Below, in pieces: positions 11,641 through 22,560 of a stretch of 64,000 nucleotides of DNA; position 1 is the stretch's first letter; each line of letters starts with the position of its first letter. The position numbers and the translations under genes are program-made. The DNA lies in assembly GCA_963675135.1 (NCBI GenBank), contig OY776120.1, positions 57,036,063-57,100,062 on the forward strand, read 5' to 3'. The notes under the pieces are model-generated. The model was given only the letters and a program-made list of their open reading frames with translations. It had not been told where the DNA came from and made no database searches. This stretch comes from Galeopsis tetrahit (taxonomy: Eukaryota; Streptophyta; Magnoliopsida; Lamiales; Lamiaceae).

Positions 11641-14600
11641 TCTATGTTCTAAAGTTGTTGTTTTATCCAACACGCTAATAGTGAAATTAAGATTCGATAA
11701 ATACGAAGATTTAGGAAAGAAATCACACTCGTTAGTGAGAGTTTATGCTCACTCTAATGTGAAAATGCACTTTCTCTGTTTCACTAATTCTCTACTTTTC
11801 AAAAGTCTCCAGAGTTGCAAAGAGTTAAACATTACCAATATATATTTGTTCTAGAGTTGTTATTTTGTCCAACACGTTGATAGTGATATTATGATTCGAT
11901 AAACACAAAGATTTAGCCAAGAAAAAACTATATTGTCTTTAATTATCACAAAATCATACTCGTTAGTGAGAGTTTATGCTCACTCTAATGTGAAAACGCA
12001 ATTTCTTCGATTATCTCATTCTCTACTTTTCAAAAGTCTCAAGAGTTGCAAAGAGTTAACCATAACCAATACATCTTTGTTCTAAAGTTGTTGTTTTATC
12101 CAACACGCTGATAATGAAATTAAGATTCGATAAATACGAAGATTTAGGAAAGAAATCACACTCGTTAGTGAGAGTTTATGCTCACTCTAATGTGAAAATG
12201 CACTTTCTCCGTTTCTCTCATTTTATACTTTTCAAAAGTTTCCAAGGTTGCAAAGAGTTAACCATTACCAATACATCTTTGTTCTAAAGTTGTTGTTTTG
12301 TCCAACACGTTGATAGTGAAATTAAGATTCGATAAATACGAAAATTTTGCCAAAAAAAACATCATGTTGTCTTTAATTATCAAAACATCACACTGGTTAG
12401 TGAAAATTATGCTCACTCTAATGTGAAAACGCACTTTCTTCGATTCTCTCATTCTCTACTTTTCAAATGTCTCAAGAGTTGCAAAGATTTGACCATTACC
12501 AATACATATTTGTTCTAAAGTTGTTGTTTTGTCCAACAGGTTGATAGTGAAATTAAGATTCGATAAACACGAAGATTTAGCCAAGAAAACATTATGTTGT
12601 CTTTAATTATCACAAAATCACACTCGTTAGTGAGAGTTTATGCTCATTCTAATGCGAAAACGCACTTTCTTCGATTCTCTCATTCTCTATTTTTCAAAAG
12701 TGTCAAGACTTGCAAAGAGTTAACCATTACCAATACATCTTTGTTCTAAAGTTGTTGTTTTGTCCAACACGTTGATAGTGAAATTAAGATTCTATAAATA
12801 CGAAGATTTAGGCAAGAAAACATTATGTTATCTTTAATTATCAAAAATCACACTCGTTAGTGAGAGTTTATGCACACTCTAATGTGAAAACTCAATTTTT
12901 CGATTATCTCATTCTCTACTTTTCAAAAGTCTTAAGAGTTGCAAACAGTTAACCATTACCAATACATCTTTGTTCTAAAGTTGTTGTTTGATCCAACACG
13001 CTGATAGTGAAATTAATATAGGATAAATACGAAGATTTAGGAAAAAATTCACACTCGTTAGTGAGAGTTTATGCTAACTCTAATGTGACAATGCACTTTC
13101 TTCGTTTCTCTCATTCTCTACTTTTCAAAAGTCTCCAGGGTTGCAAAGAGTTAACTATTACCAATACATATTTGTTCTAAAGTTGTTGTTTTGTTCAACA
13201 CGTTGATAGTGAAATTAAGATTCGATAAACATGAAGATTTAGCAAAGAAAACATTATGTTGTCTTTAATTATCACAAAATCACACTCGTTAGTAAGAATT
13301 TAAGCATACTCTAATGTAAAAACGCACTTTCTTCGATTCTCTCATTCTCTAATTTTCAAAAGTCTCCAGAGTTGCAAAGAGTTAACAATTACCAATACAT
13401 CATTGTTCTAAAGTTGTTGTTTTATCCAACACGCTGATAGTGAAATTAAGATTCGTTAAATACGTAGATTTAGGAAAGAAATCACACTCGTTAGTGAGAG
13501 TTTATGCTCACTCTAATGTGAAAATGCACTTTCTCTATTTCTCTCATTCTCTACTTTTCAAAAGTCTCCAGAGTTGCAAAGAGTTAACCATTACCAATAC
13601 ATATTTGTTCTAGAGTTGTTGTTTTGTCCAACTCGTTGATAGTGAAATTAAGATTCGATAAATACGAAGATTTAGGCTAGAAAACATTATGTTGTCTTTC
13701 ATTATCACAAAATCACACTCGTTAGTGAGAGTTTATGCCCACACTAATGTGAAAACGCACTTTCTTCGTTTCTCTCATTCTCTACTTTTCAAAAGTGTCA
13801 AGAGTTGGAAAGAGTTAACCATTACCAATACATCTTTGTTCTAAAGTTGTTGTTTTGTCCAACAGGTTGATAGTGAAATTAAGATTCGATAAATACGAAG
13901 ATTTAGCTAAGAAAACATTATGTTGTCTTTAATTATCATAAAATCACACTCGTTAGTGAGAGTTTATGCTCACACTAATGTGAAAACGCACTTTCTTCGT
14001 TTCTCTCATTCTCTACTTTTCAAAAGTGTCAAGAGTTGCAAAGAGTTAACCATTACCAATACATCGTTATTCTAAAGTTGTTGTTTTGTCCAACAGGTTG
14101 ATAGTGAAATTAAGATTCAATAAATACGAAAATTTTGCCAAAAAAAACATTATGTTGTCTTTAATTATCAAAACATCACACTCGTCAGTGAGACTTTATG
14201 CTCACTCTAATGTGAAAACGCACTTTCTTCGATTCTCTCCTTCTCCACTTTTCAAAAGTGTCAAGAGTTGCAAAGAGTTAACCATTACCAATACATCTTT
14301 GTTCTAAAGTTGTTGTTTTGTCCAACACGTTGATAGTGAAATTAAGATTCGATAAATACGAAGATTTAGGCTAGAAAACATTATGTTGTCTTTCATTATC
14401 ACAAAATCACACTCGTTAGTGAGAGTTTATGCCCACACTAATGTGAAAACGCACTTTCTTCGTTTCTCTCATTCTCTACTTTTCAAAAGTGTCAAGAGTT
14501 GGAAAGAGTTAAACATTACCAATACATCTTTGTTCTAAAGTTGTTGTTTTGTCCAACACGTTGATAGTGAAATTAAGATTCGATAAATACGAAGATTTAG

Positions 14601-16528
14601 CAAAGAAAACATTATGTTGTCTTTAATTATAAAAAAATCACACTCGTTAGTGACAGTTTATGCTCACTCCAATGTGAAAACGCACTTTCTTCGATTCTCT
14701 CGTTCTCTACTTTTCAAAAGACTCAAGAGTTGCAAAGAGTTAACCATTACCAATACATCTATGTTCTAAAGTTGTTGTTTTATCCAACACGCTGATAGTG
14801 AAATTAAGATTCGATAAATACGAAGATTTAGGAAATAAATCACACTCGTTAGTGAGAGTTTATGCTCACTCTAATGTGAAAATGCACTTTCTCTGTTTCA
14901 CTAATTCTCTACTTTTCAAAAGTCTCCAGAGTTGCAAAGAGTTAAACATTACCAATATATATTTGTTCTAGAGTTTTTATTTTGTCCAACACGTTGATAG
15001 TGATATTATGATTCGATAAACACGAAGATTTAGCCAAGAAAAAACTATATTGTCTTTAATTATCACAAAATCATACTCGTTAGTGAGAGTTTATGCTCAC
15101 TCTAATGTGAAAACGCAATTTCTTCGATTATCTCATTCTCTACTTTTCAAAAGTCTCAAGAGTTGCAAAGAGTTAACCATAACCAATACATCTTTGTTCT
15201 AAAGTTGTTGTTTTATCCAACACGCTGATAATGAAATTAAGATTCGATAAATACGAAGATTTAGGAAAGAAATCACACTTGTTAGTGAGAGTTTATGCTC
15301 ACTTTAATGTGAAAATGCACTTTCTCCGTTTCTCTCATTTTATACTTTTCAAAAGTTTCCAGAGTTGCAAAGAGTTAACCATTACCAATACATCTTTGTT
15401 CTAAAGTTGTTGTTTAGTCCAACACGTTGATAGTGAAATTAAGATTCGATAAATACGAAAATTTTGCCAAAAAAACATCATGTTGTCTTTAATTATCAAA
15501 ACATCACACTGGTTAGTGAAAATTATGCTCACTCTAATGTGAAAACGCACTTTCTTCGATTCTCTCATTCTCTACTTTTCAAAAGTCTCAAGAGTTGCAA
15601 AGAGTTAACCATTACCAATACATATTTATTCTAAAGTTGTTGTTTTGTCCAACAGGTTGATAGTGAAATTAAGATTCGATAAATACGAAAATTTTGCCAA
15701 AAAAACATTATGTTGTCTTTAATTATCAAAACATCACACTCATTAGTGAAACTTTATGCTCACTCTAATGTGAAACTGCACTTTCTTCGATTCTCTCATT
15801 CTCTACTTTTCAAAATTCTCAAGAGTGGCAGAGATTTGACCATTACCAATACATATTTGTTCTAAAGTTGTTGTTTTGTCCAACAGGTTGATAGTGAAAT
15901 TAAGATTCGATAAACACGAAGATTTAGCCAAGAAAACATTATGTTCTCTTTAATTATCACAAAATCACACTCGTTAGTGAGAGTTTATACTCATTCTAAT
16001 GTGAAAATTCACTTTCTTCGATTCTCTCATTCTCTATTTTTCAAAAGTGTCAAGACTTGCAAAGAGTTAACCATTACCAATACATCTTTGTTCTAAAGTT
16101 GTTGTTTTGTCCAACACGTTGATAGTGAAATTAAGATTCGATAAATACGAAGATTTAGGCAAGAAAACATTATGTTATCTTTAATTATCAAAAAATCACA
16201 CTCGTTAGTGAGAGTTTATGCTCACTCTAATGTGAAAACTCAAGTTTTTTCGATTATCTCATTCTCTACTTTTCAAAAGTCTCCAGAGTTGCAAAGAGTT
16301 AACTATTACCAATACATATTTGTTCTAAAGTTGTTGTTTTGTTGAACACGTTGATAGTGAAATTAAGATTCGATAAACACGAAGATTTAGCCAAGAAAAC
16401 ATTATGTTGTCTTTAATTATCATAAAATCACACTCGTTAGTGAGAGTTTATGCACACTCTAATGTGAAAACGCACTTTCGTCGATTCTCTCATTCTCTAC
16501 TTTTCAAAAGTCTCAAGAGTTGCAAAGA
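11641..16528. repeat. Mosaic end of array A
   Basis: The stretch is assembled from blocks seen earlier. 12.89-14.33 kb matches 7.57-9.01 kb at an offset of 5,315 bp (shared CTCCAGGGTTGC at 13136 and 7821). 15.21-16.19 kb resembles 5.40-6.37 kb at an offset of about 9.8 kb (shared AACATCATG and CTCATTAGTG variants). There is no non-satellite DNA and no plausible gene. Array A ends at the GTTAA where the LTR is inserted. Confidence 0.75.
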
Positions 16529-16533
16529 GTTAA
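16529..16533. repeat. Target site duplication GTTAA (left)
   Basis: The bases GTTAA immediately before the LTR's TGTTGG are repeated exactly right after its terminal CCAACA (18189-18193). Removing the LTR and one copy restores the satellite GAGTTAACC in register. Confidence 0.95.
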
Positions 16534-16765
16534 TGTTGGGATATGAATCCTTGAAACAATGTTCTAATTGACGAAAGTATGTTTTGATGGCCAAAAGCAA
16601 CTTAAAGTTAGTAATATATGTGGTTCTAAGTCATCTTAACTAAGTCATGTGATGAGAAAATTAAATTGAGATTAATGATCTTAATGATATCTGAAATAAG
16701 TTTACTTATCTTATTTGGTAATATTAAGAGTAAAAATTACTAATCTTAACTGAGTTATATGGAAT

Positions 16766-16950
16766 AAGATTACTGATCTGAGTATCGAAACTGAGAATAA
16801 TTTTAGTGATCTTATATGAGATATTTGAATCTGAGTTACTGATCTTATATACTTACTGATCTTATATGCTTATTGATCTTATATGTAAGTTACTGATCTT
16901 AAATGATTATTGATCTTAGTGTTTACTGATCTTATTGTTTACTGATCTGG
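16766..16950 (+). repeat. U3 repeat cluster of TTACTGATCTTATATG-like motifs
   Basis: About nine imperfect copies of a 12-16 bp motif built on ACTGATCTTA occur at irregular 15-32 bp spacing in the upstream part of the solo LTR. The core GATC is self-complementary. Further copies lie outside the cluster, at about 17551 and 18033. Repeated short motifs in U3 are often enhancers in plant retrotransposons; that role is inferred here. Confidence 0.7.
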
Positions 16951-17265
16951 TATATGAACTGTTAGGAACTAAGCTGATGTTTTGTATTGTATAGACAGCC
17001 TATAGTGTAGGACTTAGATATACTCTTCTGTATGTAGTTCAGTTGATGTATATATAGGTTTTATATTTGTAAAGTTGTATTTTATTGTATTCATCATTGT
17101 AAAGTTCAGAACAGTAGATTAGAACTAGATTAGGAGAAGATCAGAAGACTAAAGAAGACTCAGAGGACTACTTCAGAATAAGAAGACTTCAAAGAAGAAT
17201 TGAAGAAGAGCTTAGAAGAAATCTGGAGAAGTTTTGAACAGTTTAAGTTACTGTGCTGACTGGCT

Positions 17266-17325
17266 CAGAACAGTAAAAATCAGAAGAGTAAAAATCCGAA
17301 CAGTAAAAATCAGAACAGTAAGTTA
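17266..17325 (+). repeat. 15-bp tandem repeat in the solo LTR (4 copies)
   Basis: CAGAACAGTAAAAAT is repeated head-to-tail at 17266, 17281 and 17296, with a fourth, diverged copy at 17311. It is flanked on both sides by related AAGTTACTGTGCTGA blocks at 17245 and 17321. It lies upstream of the TATA box and is probably part of U3. Confidence 0.8.
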
Positions 17326-17517
17326 CTGTGCTGATTTGGTGTATTTGAAGAATAAGTTTGGAAAGCTTATTTAAAGAGTAACTGAAGATATATTTGAAGA
17401 TATGCTGACTTGGAAGTTGAAGGAAGTTACAAAGTCGGTTACAAGAAGAAGTTACAAAAATAGTTTTAGAGTTAGTTGAGAGTTAGTTCACAAACTGCTA
17501 ACTGTCATACTAAATTC

Positions 17518-17525
17518 TATAAATA
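17518..17525 (+). promoter_or_regulatory. TATA box of the solo LTR
   Basis: TATAAATA in the context TTCTATAAATACTG lies about 985 bp into the LTR. The minus-strand LTR of the second insertion has the same CTATAAATAC context at 32180-32187, which supports a conserved promoter. Transcription would be expected to start roughly 25-35 bp downstream and marks the approximate U3/R border. Confidence 0.65.
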
Positions 17526-18117
17526 CTGTGTAATCTCCTACTGCTTAGACTACTGATCTTAAAAGCGTTTACAAGCAATCTAAGTCTACAGAGCACAGGA
17601 AAAACTCACAGAGTTGAAGGAGATTAAAGAAGAAGAAGAAGCCACTGAATTGAAGAGAAGAATCAAAGGCTATTCACAGAGAAGTTTTACTTTTCAAGTT
17701 TAAGTTTGTATTTTGTAAAACAAGTGTGCTAGTTACTTGTAGAATTACTAGTAGATCGAAGATATACCTGGAGGTATAATCGATAAGATCACAGTATTAA
17801 TCTTGGGACTTTAAGCCACAAGAAACTCAAGAAGAAGAGTTAATAAAACTTCACAACTGGAGTTGTGAGAGTGGATGTAGACATTTGTCGAACCACTATA
17901 AAATTCTGTGTTCTTTACTTTACTGTTTGTTATTTGTTTGAATTGTTTAACTAAGAACATTAAGAATTTACAAAGATAAAGATCTATAGAAAAGTTGAGT
18001 ATAAACTAGTAAGGCCCATATTATTCTGAAAGTACTGATCTGAGCTGAGTAAGCACAGTACAGTACATAAGAAGACTAAATTCCGCATTGCATATTCTGA
18101 TATTTTGAAAGATTTTT

Positions 18118-18150
18118 GAAAGTCTATTCACCCCTCCCCTCTAGACTTTC
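18118..18150 (+). repeat. U5 hairpin with C-rich loop
   Basis: GAAAGTCTA at 18118-18126 and TAGACTTTC at 18142-18150 are perfect 9-bp inverted repeats around a 15-nt pyrimidine-rich loop, TTCACCCCTCCCCTC. The structure ends 38 bp before the LTR terminus. The other Sirevirus-like LTR has the same arrangement with different stem bases (30099-30136). Confidence 0.75.
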
Positions 18151-18188
18151 TTAGCTTACTCAATCTTAACTCAACTTTGGGACCAACA

Positions 18189-18193
18189 GTTAA
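18189..18193. repeat. Target site duplication GTTAA (right)
   Basis: This is an exact copy of 16529-16533, after which the satellite continues in phase (GTTAACCATTACC). Confidence 0.95.
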
Positions 18194-19095
18194 CCATTAC
18201 CAATACATCTTTGTTCTAAAGTTGTTGTATTGTCCAACACGTTGATAGTGAAATTAAGATTCGATAAACACGAATATTTAGCCAAGAAAACAATATGTTG
18301 TCTTTAATTATCACAAAATCACACTCGTTAGTGAGAGTTTATGCTCACTCTAATGTGAAACGCACTTTCTTCGATTCTCTCATTCTCTACTTTTCAAAAG
18401 TCTCCAGAGTTGCAAAGAGTTAACCATTACCAATACATATATGTTCTAAAGTTGTTGTTTTGTCCAACACGTTGATAGTAAAATTAAGATTCGATAAATA
18501 CGATGATTTAGGAAAAAAAACATTAGGTTGTCTTTAATTATCAAAAAATCACACTCGTTAGTGAGAGTTTATGCTCACTCTAATGTGAAAACTCAATTAT
18601 TTCGATTATCTCATTCTCTACTTTTCAAAAGTTTCAAGAGTTGCAAACAATTAACCATTACCAATACATCTTTGTTCTAAAGTTGTTGTTTTATCCAACA
18701 CGCTGATAGTGAAATTAATATAGGATAAATACGAAGATTTAGGAAAGAAATCACACTCGTTAGTGAGAGTTTATGTTCACTCTAATGTGACAATGCACTT
18801 TCTTTGTTTCTCACATTCTCTACTTTTCAAAAGTCTCCAGAGTTGCAAAGAGTTAACTATTACCAATACATATTTGTTCTAAAGTTTTTGTTTTGTTCAA
18901 CACGTTGATAGTGAAATTAAGATTCGATAAACACGAAGATTTAGCCAAGAAAACATTATGTTGTCTTTAATTAGCACAAAATCACACTCGTTAGTGAGAG
19001 TTTATGCTCAATCTAATGTGAAAACGCACTTTCTTCGATTCTCTAATTCTCTACTTTTCAAAAGTCTCAAGAGTTGCAAAGAGTTAACCATTACA

Positions 19096-20019
19096 AATAC
19101 ATATTTGTTCTAAAGTTGTTGTTTTGTCCAACACGTTGATAGTGAAATTAAGATTCGATAAATACGAAGATTTAGCCAAGAAAACATTATGTTGTCTTTA
19201 ATTATCACAAAATCACACTCGTTAGTGAGAGTTTATGCTCACTCTAATGTGAAAATGCACTTTCTTCGATTCTCCCATTCTCTACTTTTCAAAAGTCTCA
19301 AGAGTTACAAAGAGTTAACCATTACCAATACATATTTGTTCTAAAGTTGTTGTTTTGTCCAACACGTTGATAGTGAAATTAAGATTCGATAAATACGAAG
19401 ATTTAGCCAAGAAAACATTATGTTGTCTTTAATTATCACAAAATCACACTCGTTAGTGAGAGTTTATGCTCACTGTAATGTGAAAATGCACTTTCTTCGA
19501 TTCTCTCATTCTCTACTTTTCAAAAGTCTCAAGAGTTGCAAAGAGTTAACCATTACCAATACATATTTGTTCTAAAGTTGTTGTTTTGTCCAACACGTTG
19601 ATAGTGAAATTAAGATTCGATAAATACGAAGATTTAGCCAAGAAAACATTATGTTGTCTTTAATTATCACAAAATCACACTCGTTAGTGAGAGTTTATGC
19701 TCACTCTAATGTGAAAATGCACTTTCTTCGATTCTCTCATTCTCTACTTTTCAAAAGTCTCAAGAGTTACAAAGAGTTAACCATTACCAATACATATTTG
19801 TTCTAAAGTTGTTGTTTTGTCCAACACGTTGATACTGAAATTAAGATTCGATAAATACGAAGATTTAGCCAAGAAAACATTATGTTGTCTTTAATTATCA
19901 CAAAATCACACTCGTTAGTGAGAGTTTATGCTCACTCTAATGTGAAAATGCACTTTCTTCGATTCTCTCATTCTCTACTTTTCAAAAGTCTCAAGAGTTA
20001 CAGAGAGTTAACCATTTCC
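19096..20019. repeat. Homogeneous run of four 231-bp monomers
   Basis: Anchors fall at 19096, 19327, 19558, 19789 and 20020, an exact 231-bp spacing. The four units differ from each other at only a few positions each (for example CTGTAATG at 19474, GATACTG at 19830, AGTTACAGAG near 19998). They contrast with the diverged neighbours and represent the consensus-like monomer, probably recently amplified or converted. Confidence 0.85.
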
Positions 20020-20943
20020 AATACATATTTGTTCTAAAGTTGTTGTTTTGTCCAACAGGTTGATAGTGAAATTAAGATTCGATAAATACGAAAATTTTGC
20101 CAAAAAAACATTATGTTGTCTTTAATTATCAAAACATCACACTCGTTAGTGAAACTCTATGCTCACTCTAATGTGAAAATGCACTTTCTTCGATTCTCTT
20201 ATTCTCTACTTTTCAAAAGTCTCAAGAGTTGCAAAGAGTTAACCATTACCAATACATATTTCTTCTAAAGTTGTTGTTTTGTCCAACACGTTGATAGTGA
20301 AATTAAGATTCGATAAATACGAAGATTTAGCCAAGAAAACATTATGTTGTCTTTAATTATCACAAAATCACACTCGTTAGTGAGAGTTTATGCTCACTGT
20401 AATGTGAAAATGCACTTTCTTCGATTCTCTCATTCTCTACTTTTCAAAAGTCTCAAGAGTTGCAAAGAGTTAACCATTACCAATACATATTTGTTCTAAA
20501 GTTGTTGTTTTGTCCAACACGTTGATAGTGAAATTAAGATTCGATAAATACGAAGATTTAGCCAAGAAAACATTATGTTGTCTTTAATTATCACAAAATC
20601 ACACTCGTTAGTGAGAGTTTATGCTCACTCTAATGTGAAAATGCACTTTCTTCGATTCTCTCATTCTCTACTTTTCAAAAGTCTCAAGAGTTACAGAGAG
20701 TTAACCATTTCCAATACATATTTGTTCTAAAGTTGTTGTTTTGTCCAACAGGTTGATAGTGAAATTAAGATTCGATAAATACGAAAATTTTGCCAAAAAA
20801 ACATTATGTTGTCTTTAATTATCAAAACATCACACTCGTTAGTGAAACTCTATGCTCACTCTAATGTGAAAATGCACTTTCTTCGATTCTCTTATTCTCT
20901 ACTTTTCAAAAGTCTCAAGAGTTGCAAAGAGTTAACCATTACC
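20020..20943. repeat. 693-bp (three-monomer) duplication
   Basis: The variant AGTTACAGAGAGTTAACCATTTCC and the following monomer (CAACAGG, AAAATTTTGCC, GTGAAACTCTATG) appear at about 19.99-20.25 kb and again at 20.69-20.94 kb. The offset is 693 bp, three times 231. It is a small local higher-order unit extending the homogeneous run. Confidence 0.75.
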
Positions 20944-22560
20944 AATACATATTTGTTTTAAAGTTGTTGTTTTGTCCAACACGTTGATAGTGAAATTAAG
21001 ATTCGATAAACACAGAGATTTAGCCAAGAAAACATTATGTTGTCTTTAATTATCACAAAATCACACTCGTTAGTGAGAGTTTATGCTCACTCTAATGTGA
21101 AAATGCACTTTCTTCGATTCTCTCATTCTCTACTTTTCAAAAGTCTCAAGAGTTGCAAAGAGTTAACCATTACCAATACATATTTGTTCTAAAATTGTTG
21201 TTTTGTCCAACACGTTGATAGTGAAATTAAGATTCGATAAATACAGAGATATAGGCAAGAAAACATTATGTTGTCTTTAATTATAAAAAAATAACACTCG
21301 TTAGTGAGAGTTTATGCTCACTCTAATGTGAAAATGCATTTTCTTCGTTTCTCTTATTCTCTACTTTTCAAAAGTCTCCAGAGTTGCGAAGAGTTAACTA
21401 TTACCAATACATATTTGTTCTAAAGTTGTTGTTTTATCCAACACGCTGATAATGAAATTAATATTCGATAAATACGAAGATTTAGCCAAGAAAACATTAT
21501 GTTGTCTTTAATTATCACAAAATCACACTCGTTAGTGAGAGTTTATGCTCACTCTAATGTGAAAATGCACTTTCTTCGATTCTCTCATTCTCTACTTTTC
21601 AAAAGTCTCAAGAGTTGCAAAGAGTTAACCATTACCAATACATATTTGTTCTAAAGTTGTTGTTTTGTCCAACAGGTTGATAGTGAAATTAAGATTCGAT
21701 AAATACGAAAATTTTGCCAAAAAAACATTATGTTGTCTTTAATTATCAAAACATCACACTCGTTAGTGAAACTCTATGCTCACTCTAATGTGAAAATGCA
21801 CTTTCTTCGATTCTCTCATTCTCTACTTTTCAAAAGTCTCAAAAGTTGCAAAGAGTTAACCATTACCAATACATATTTGTTCTAAAGTTGTTGTTTTGTC
21901 CAACACGTTGATAGTGAAATTAAGATTCGATAAACACGGAGATTTAGCCAAGAAAACATTATGTTGTCTTTAATTATCACAAAATCACACTCGTTAGTGA
22001 GAGTTTATGCTCACTCTAATGTGAAAACGCACTTTCTTCGATTCTCTTATTCTCTATTTTTCAAAAGTGTCAAGACTTGCAAAAAGTTAACCATTACCAA
22101 TACATCTTTGTTCTAAAGTTGTTGTTTTGTCCAACACGTTGATAGTGAAATTAAGATTCGATAAATACAAAGATTTAGGCAAGAAAACATTATGTTATCT
22201 TTAATTATCAAAAAATCACACTCGTTAGTGAGAGTTTTTGCACACTCTACTGTGAAAACGCACTTTCTTCGATTCTCTCATTCTCTACTTTTCAAAAGTC
22301 TCAAGAGTTGCAAAGAGTTAACCATTACCAATACATCTTTGTTCTAAAGTTGTTGTTTTATCCAATACGCTGATAATGAAATTAATATTCGATAAATACG
22401 AAGATTTAGCCAAGAAAACATTATGTTGTCTTTAATTATCACAAAATCACACTCGTTAGTGAGAGTTTATGCTCACTCTAATGTGAAAACACACTTTCTT
22501 CGATTCTCTCATTCTCTACTTTTCAAAAGTGTCCAGAGTTGCAAAGAGTTAACCATTACC

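Larger units (their letters stand above)
1..16533. repeat. Satellite array A (231-bp monomer, head-to-tail)
   Basis: The array is uninterrupted tandem satellite. Successive copies of the anchor AATACATC begin at 1, 232, 464, 696, 927 and 1129, giving periods of 231-232 bp and one short 202-bp unit. All monomers inspected read in the same direction and the array starts before the window. The sequence is AT-rich and has no long reading frame. Landmarks in order within a monomer are AATACATC, TTGTCCAAC, TTCGATAAATACGAAG, a 40-bp dyad, the palindrome ACTTTTCAAAAGT and GTTAACC. Short (about 202 bp) monomers are interspersed, for example 927-1128. The last five bases are the left target duplication of the following LTR. 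Tandem organisation is seen directly; a centromeric or heterochromatic role is inference. Confidence 0.97.
16534..18188 (+). mobile_element. Solo LTR, Ty1/copia, Sirevirus-like (1,655 bp)
   Basis: The element begins TGTTGGGAT and ends GGGACCAACA, with 6-bp terminal inverted repeats TGTTGG/CCAACA and a perfect 5-bp target duplication. No internal gag-pol domain, primer-binding site or polypurine tract follows, so this is a solo LTR, normally produced by recombination between two LTRs. Inside are a repeated ACTGATCTTA motif in U3, a 15-bp tandem repeat, a TATA box at 17518-17525 and a candidate AATAAA at 17842-17847. The U5 side carries GTGGATGTAG...GAACCACTATAAA and ATTCCGCA, both shared with the LTR at 30077-32923. 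It ends with a C-rich hairpin and CTTTGGGACCAACA. The LTR identity is secure; the Sirevirus assignment rests on remembered LTR-end features and is less sure. Confidence 0.92.

Noticed and set aside
12258..12452. Minus-strand 64-codon frame, and a similar one at 52093-52281
   Set aside because: Both are antisense satellite frames with no conservation across neighbouring monomers.
1..16533. CRISPR-like array
   Set aside because: Repeat units are 200-232 bp and contiguous, with no unique spacers; this is a eukaryotic satellite.
16534..18188. Full-length LTR retrotransposon with genes
   Set aside because: Only one LTR is present between matching target duplications, with no internal domain.
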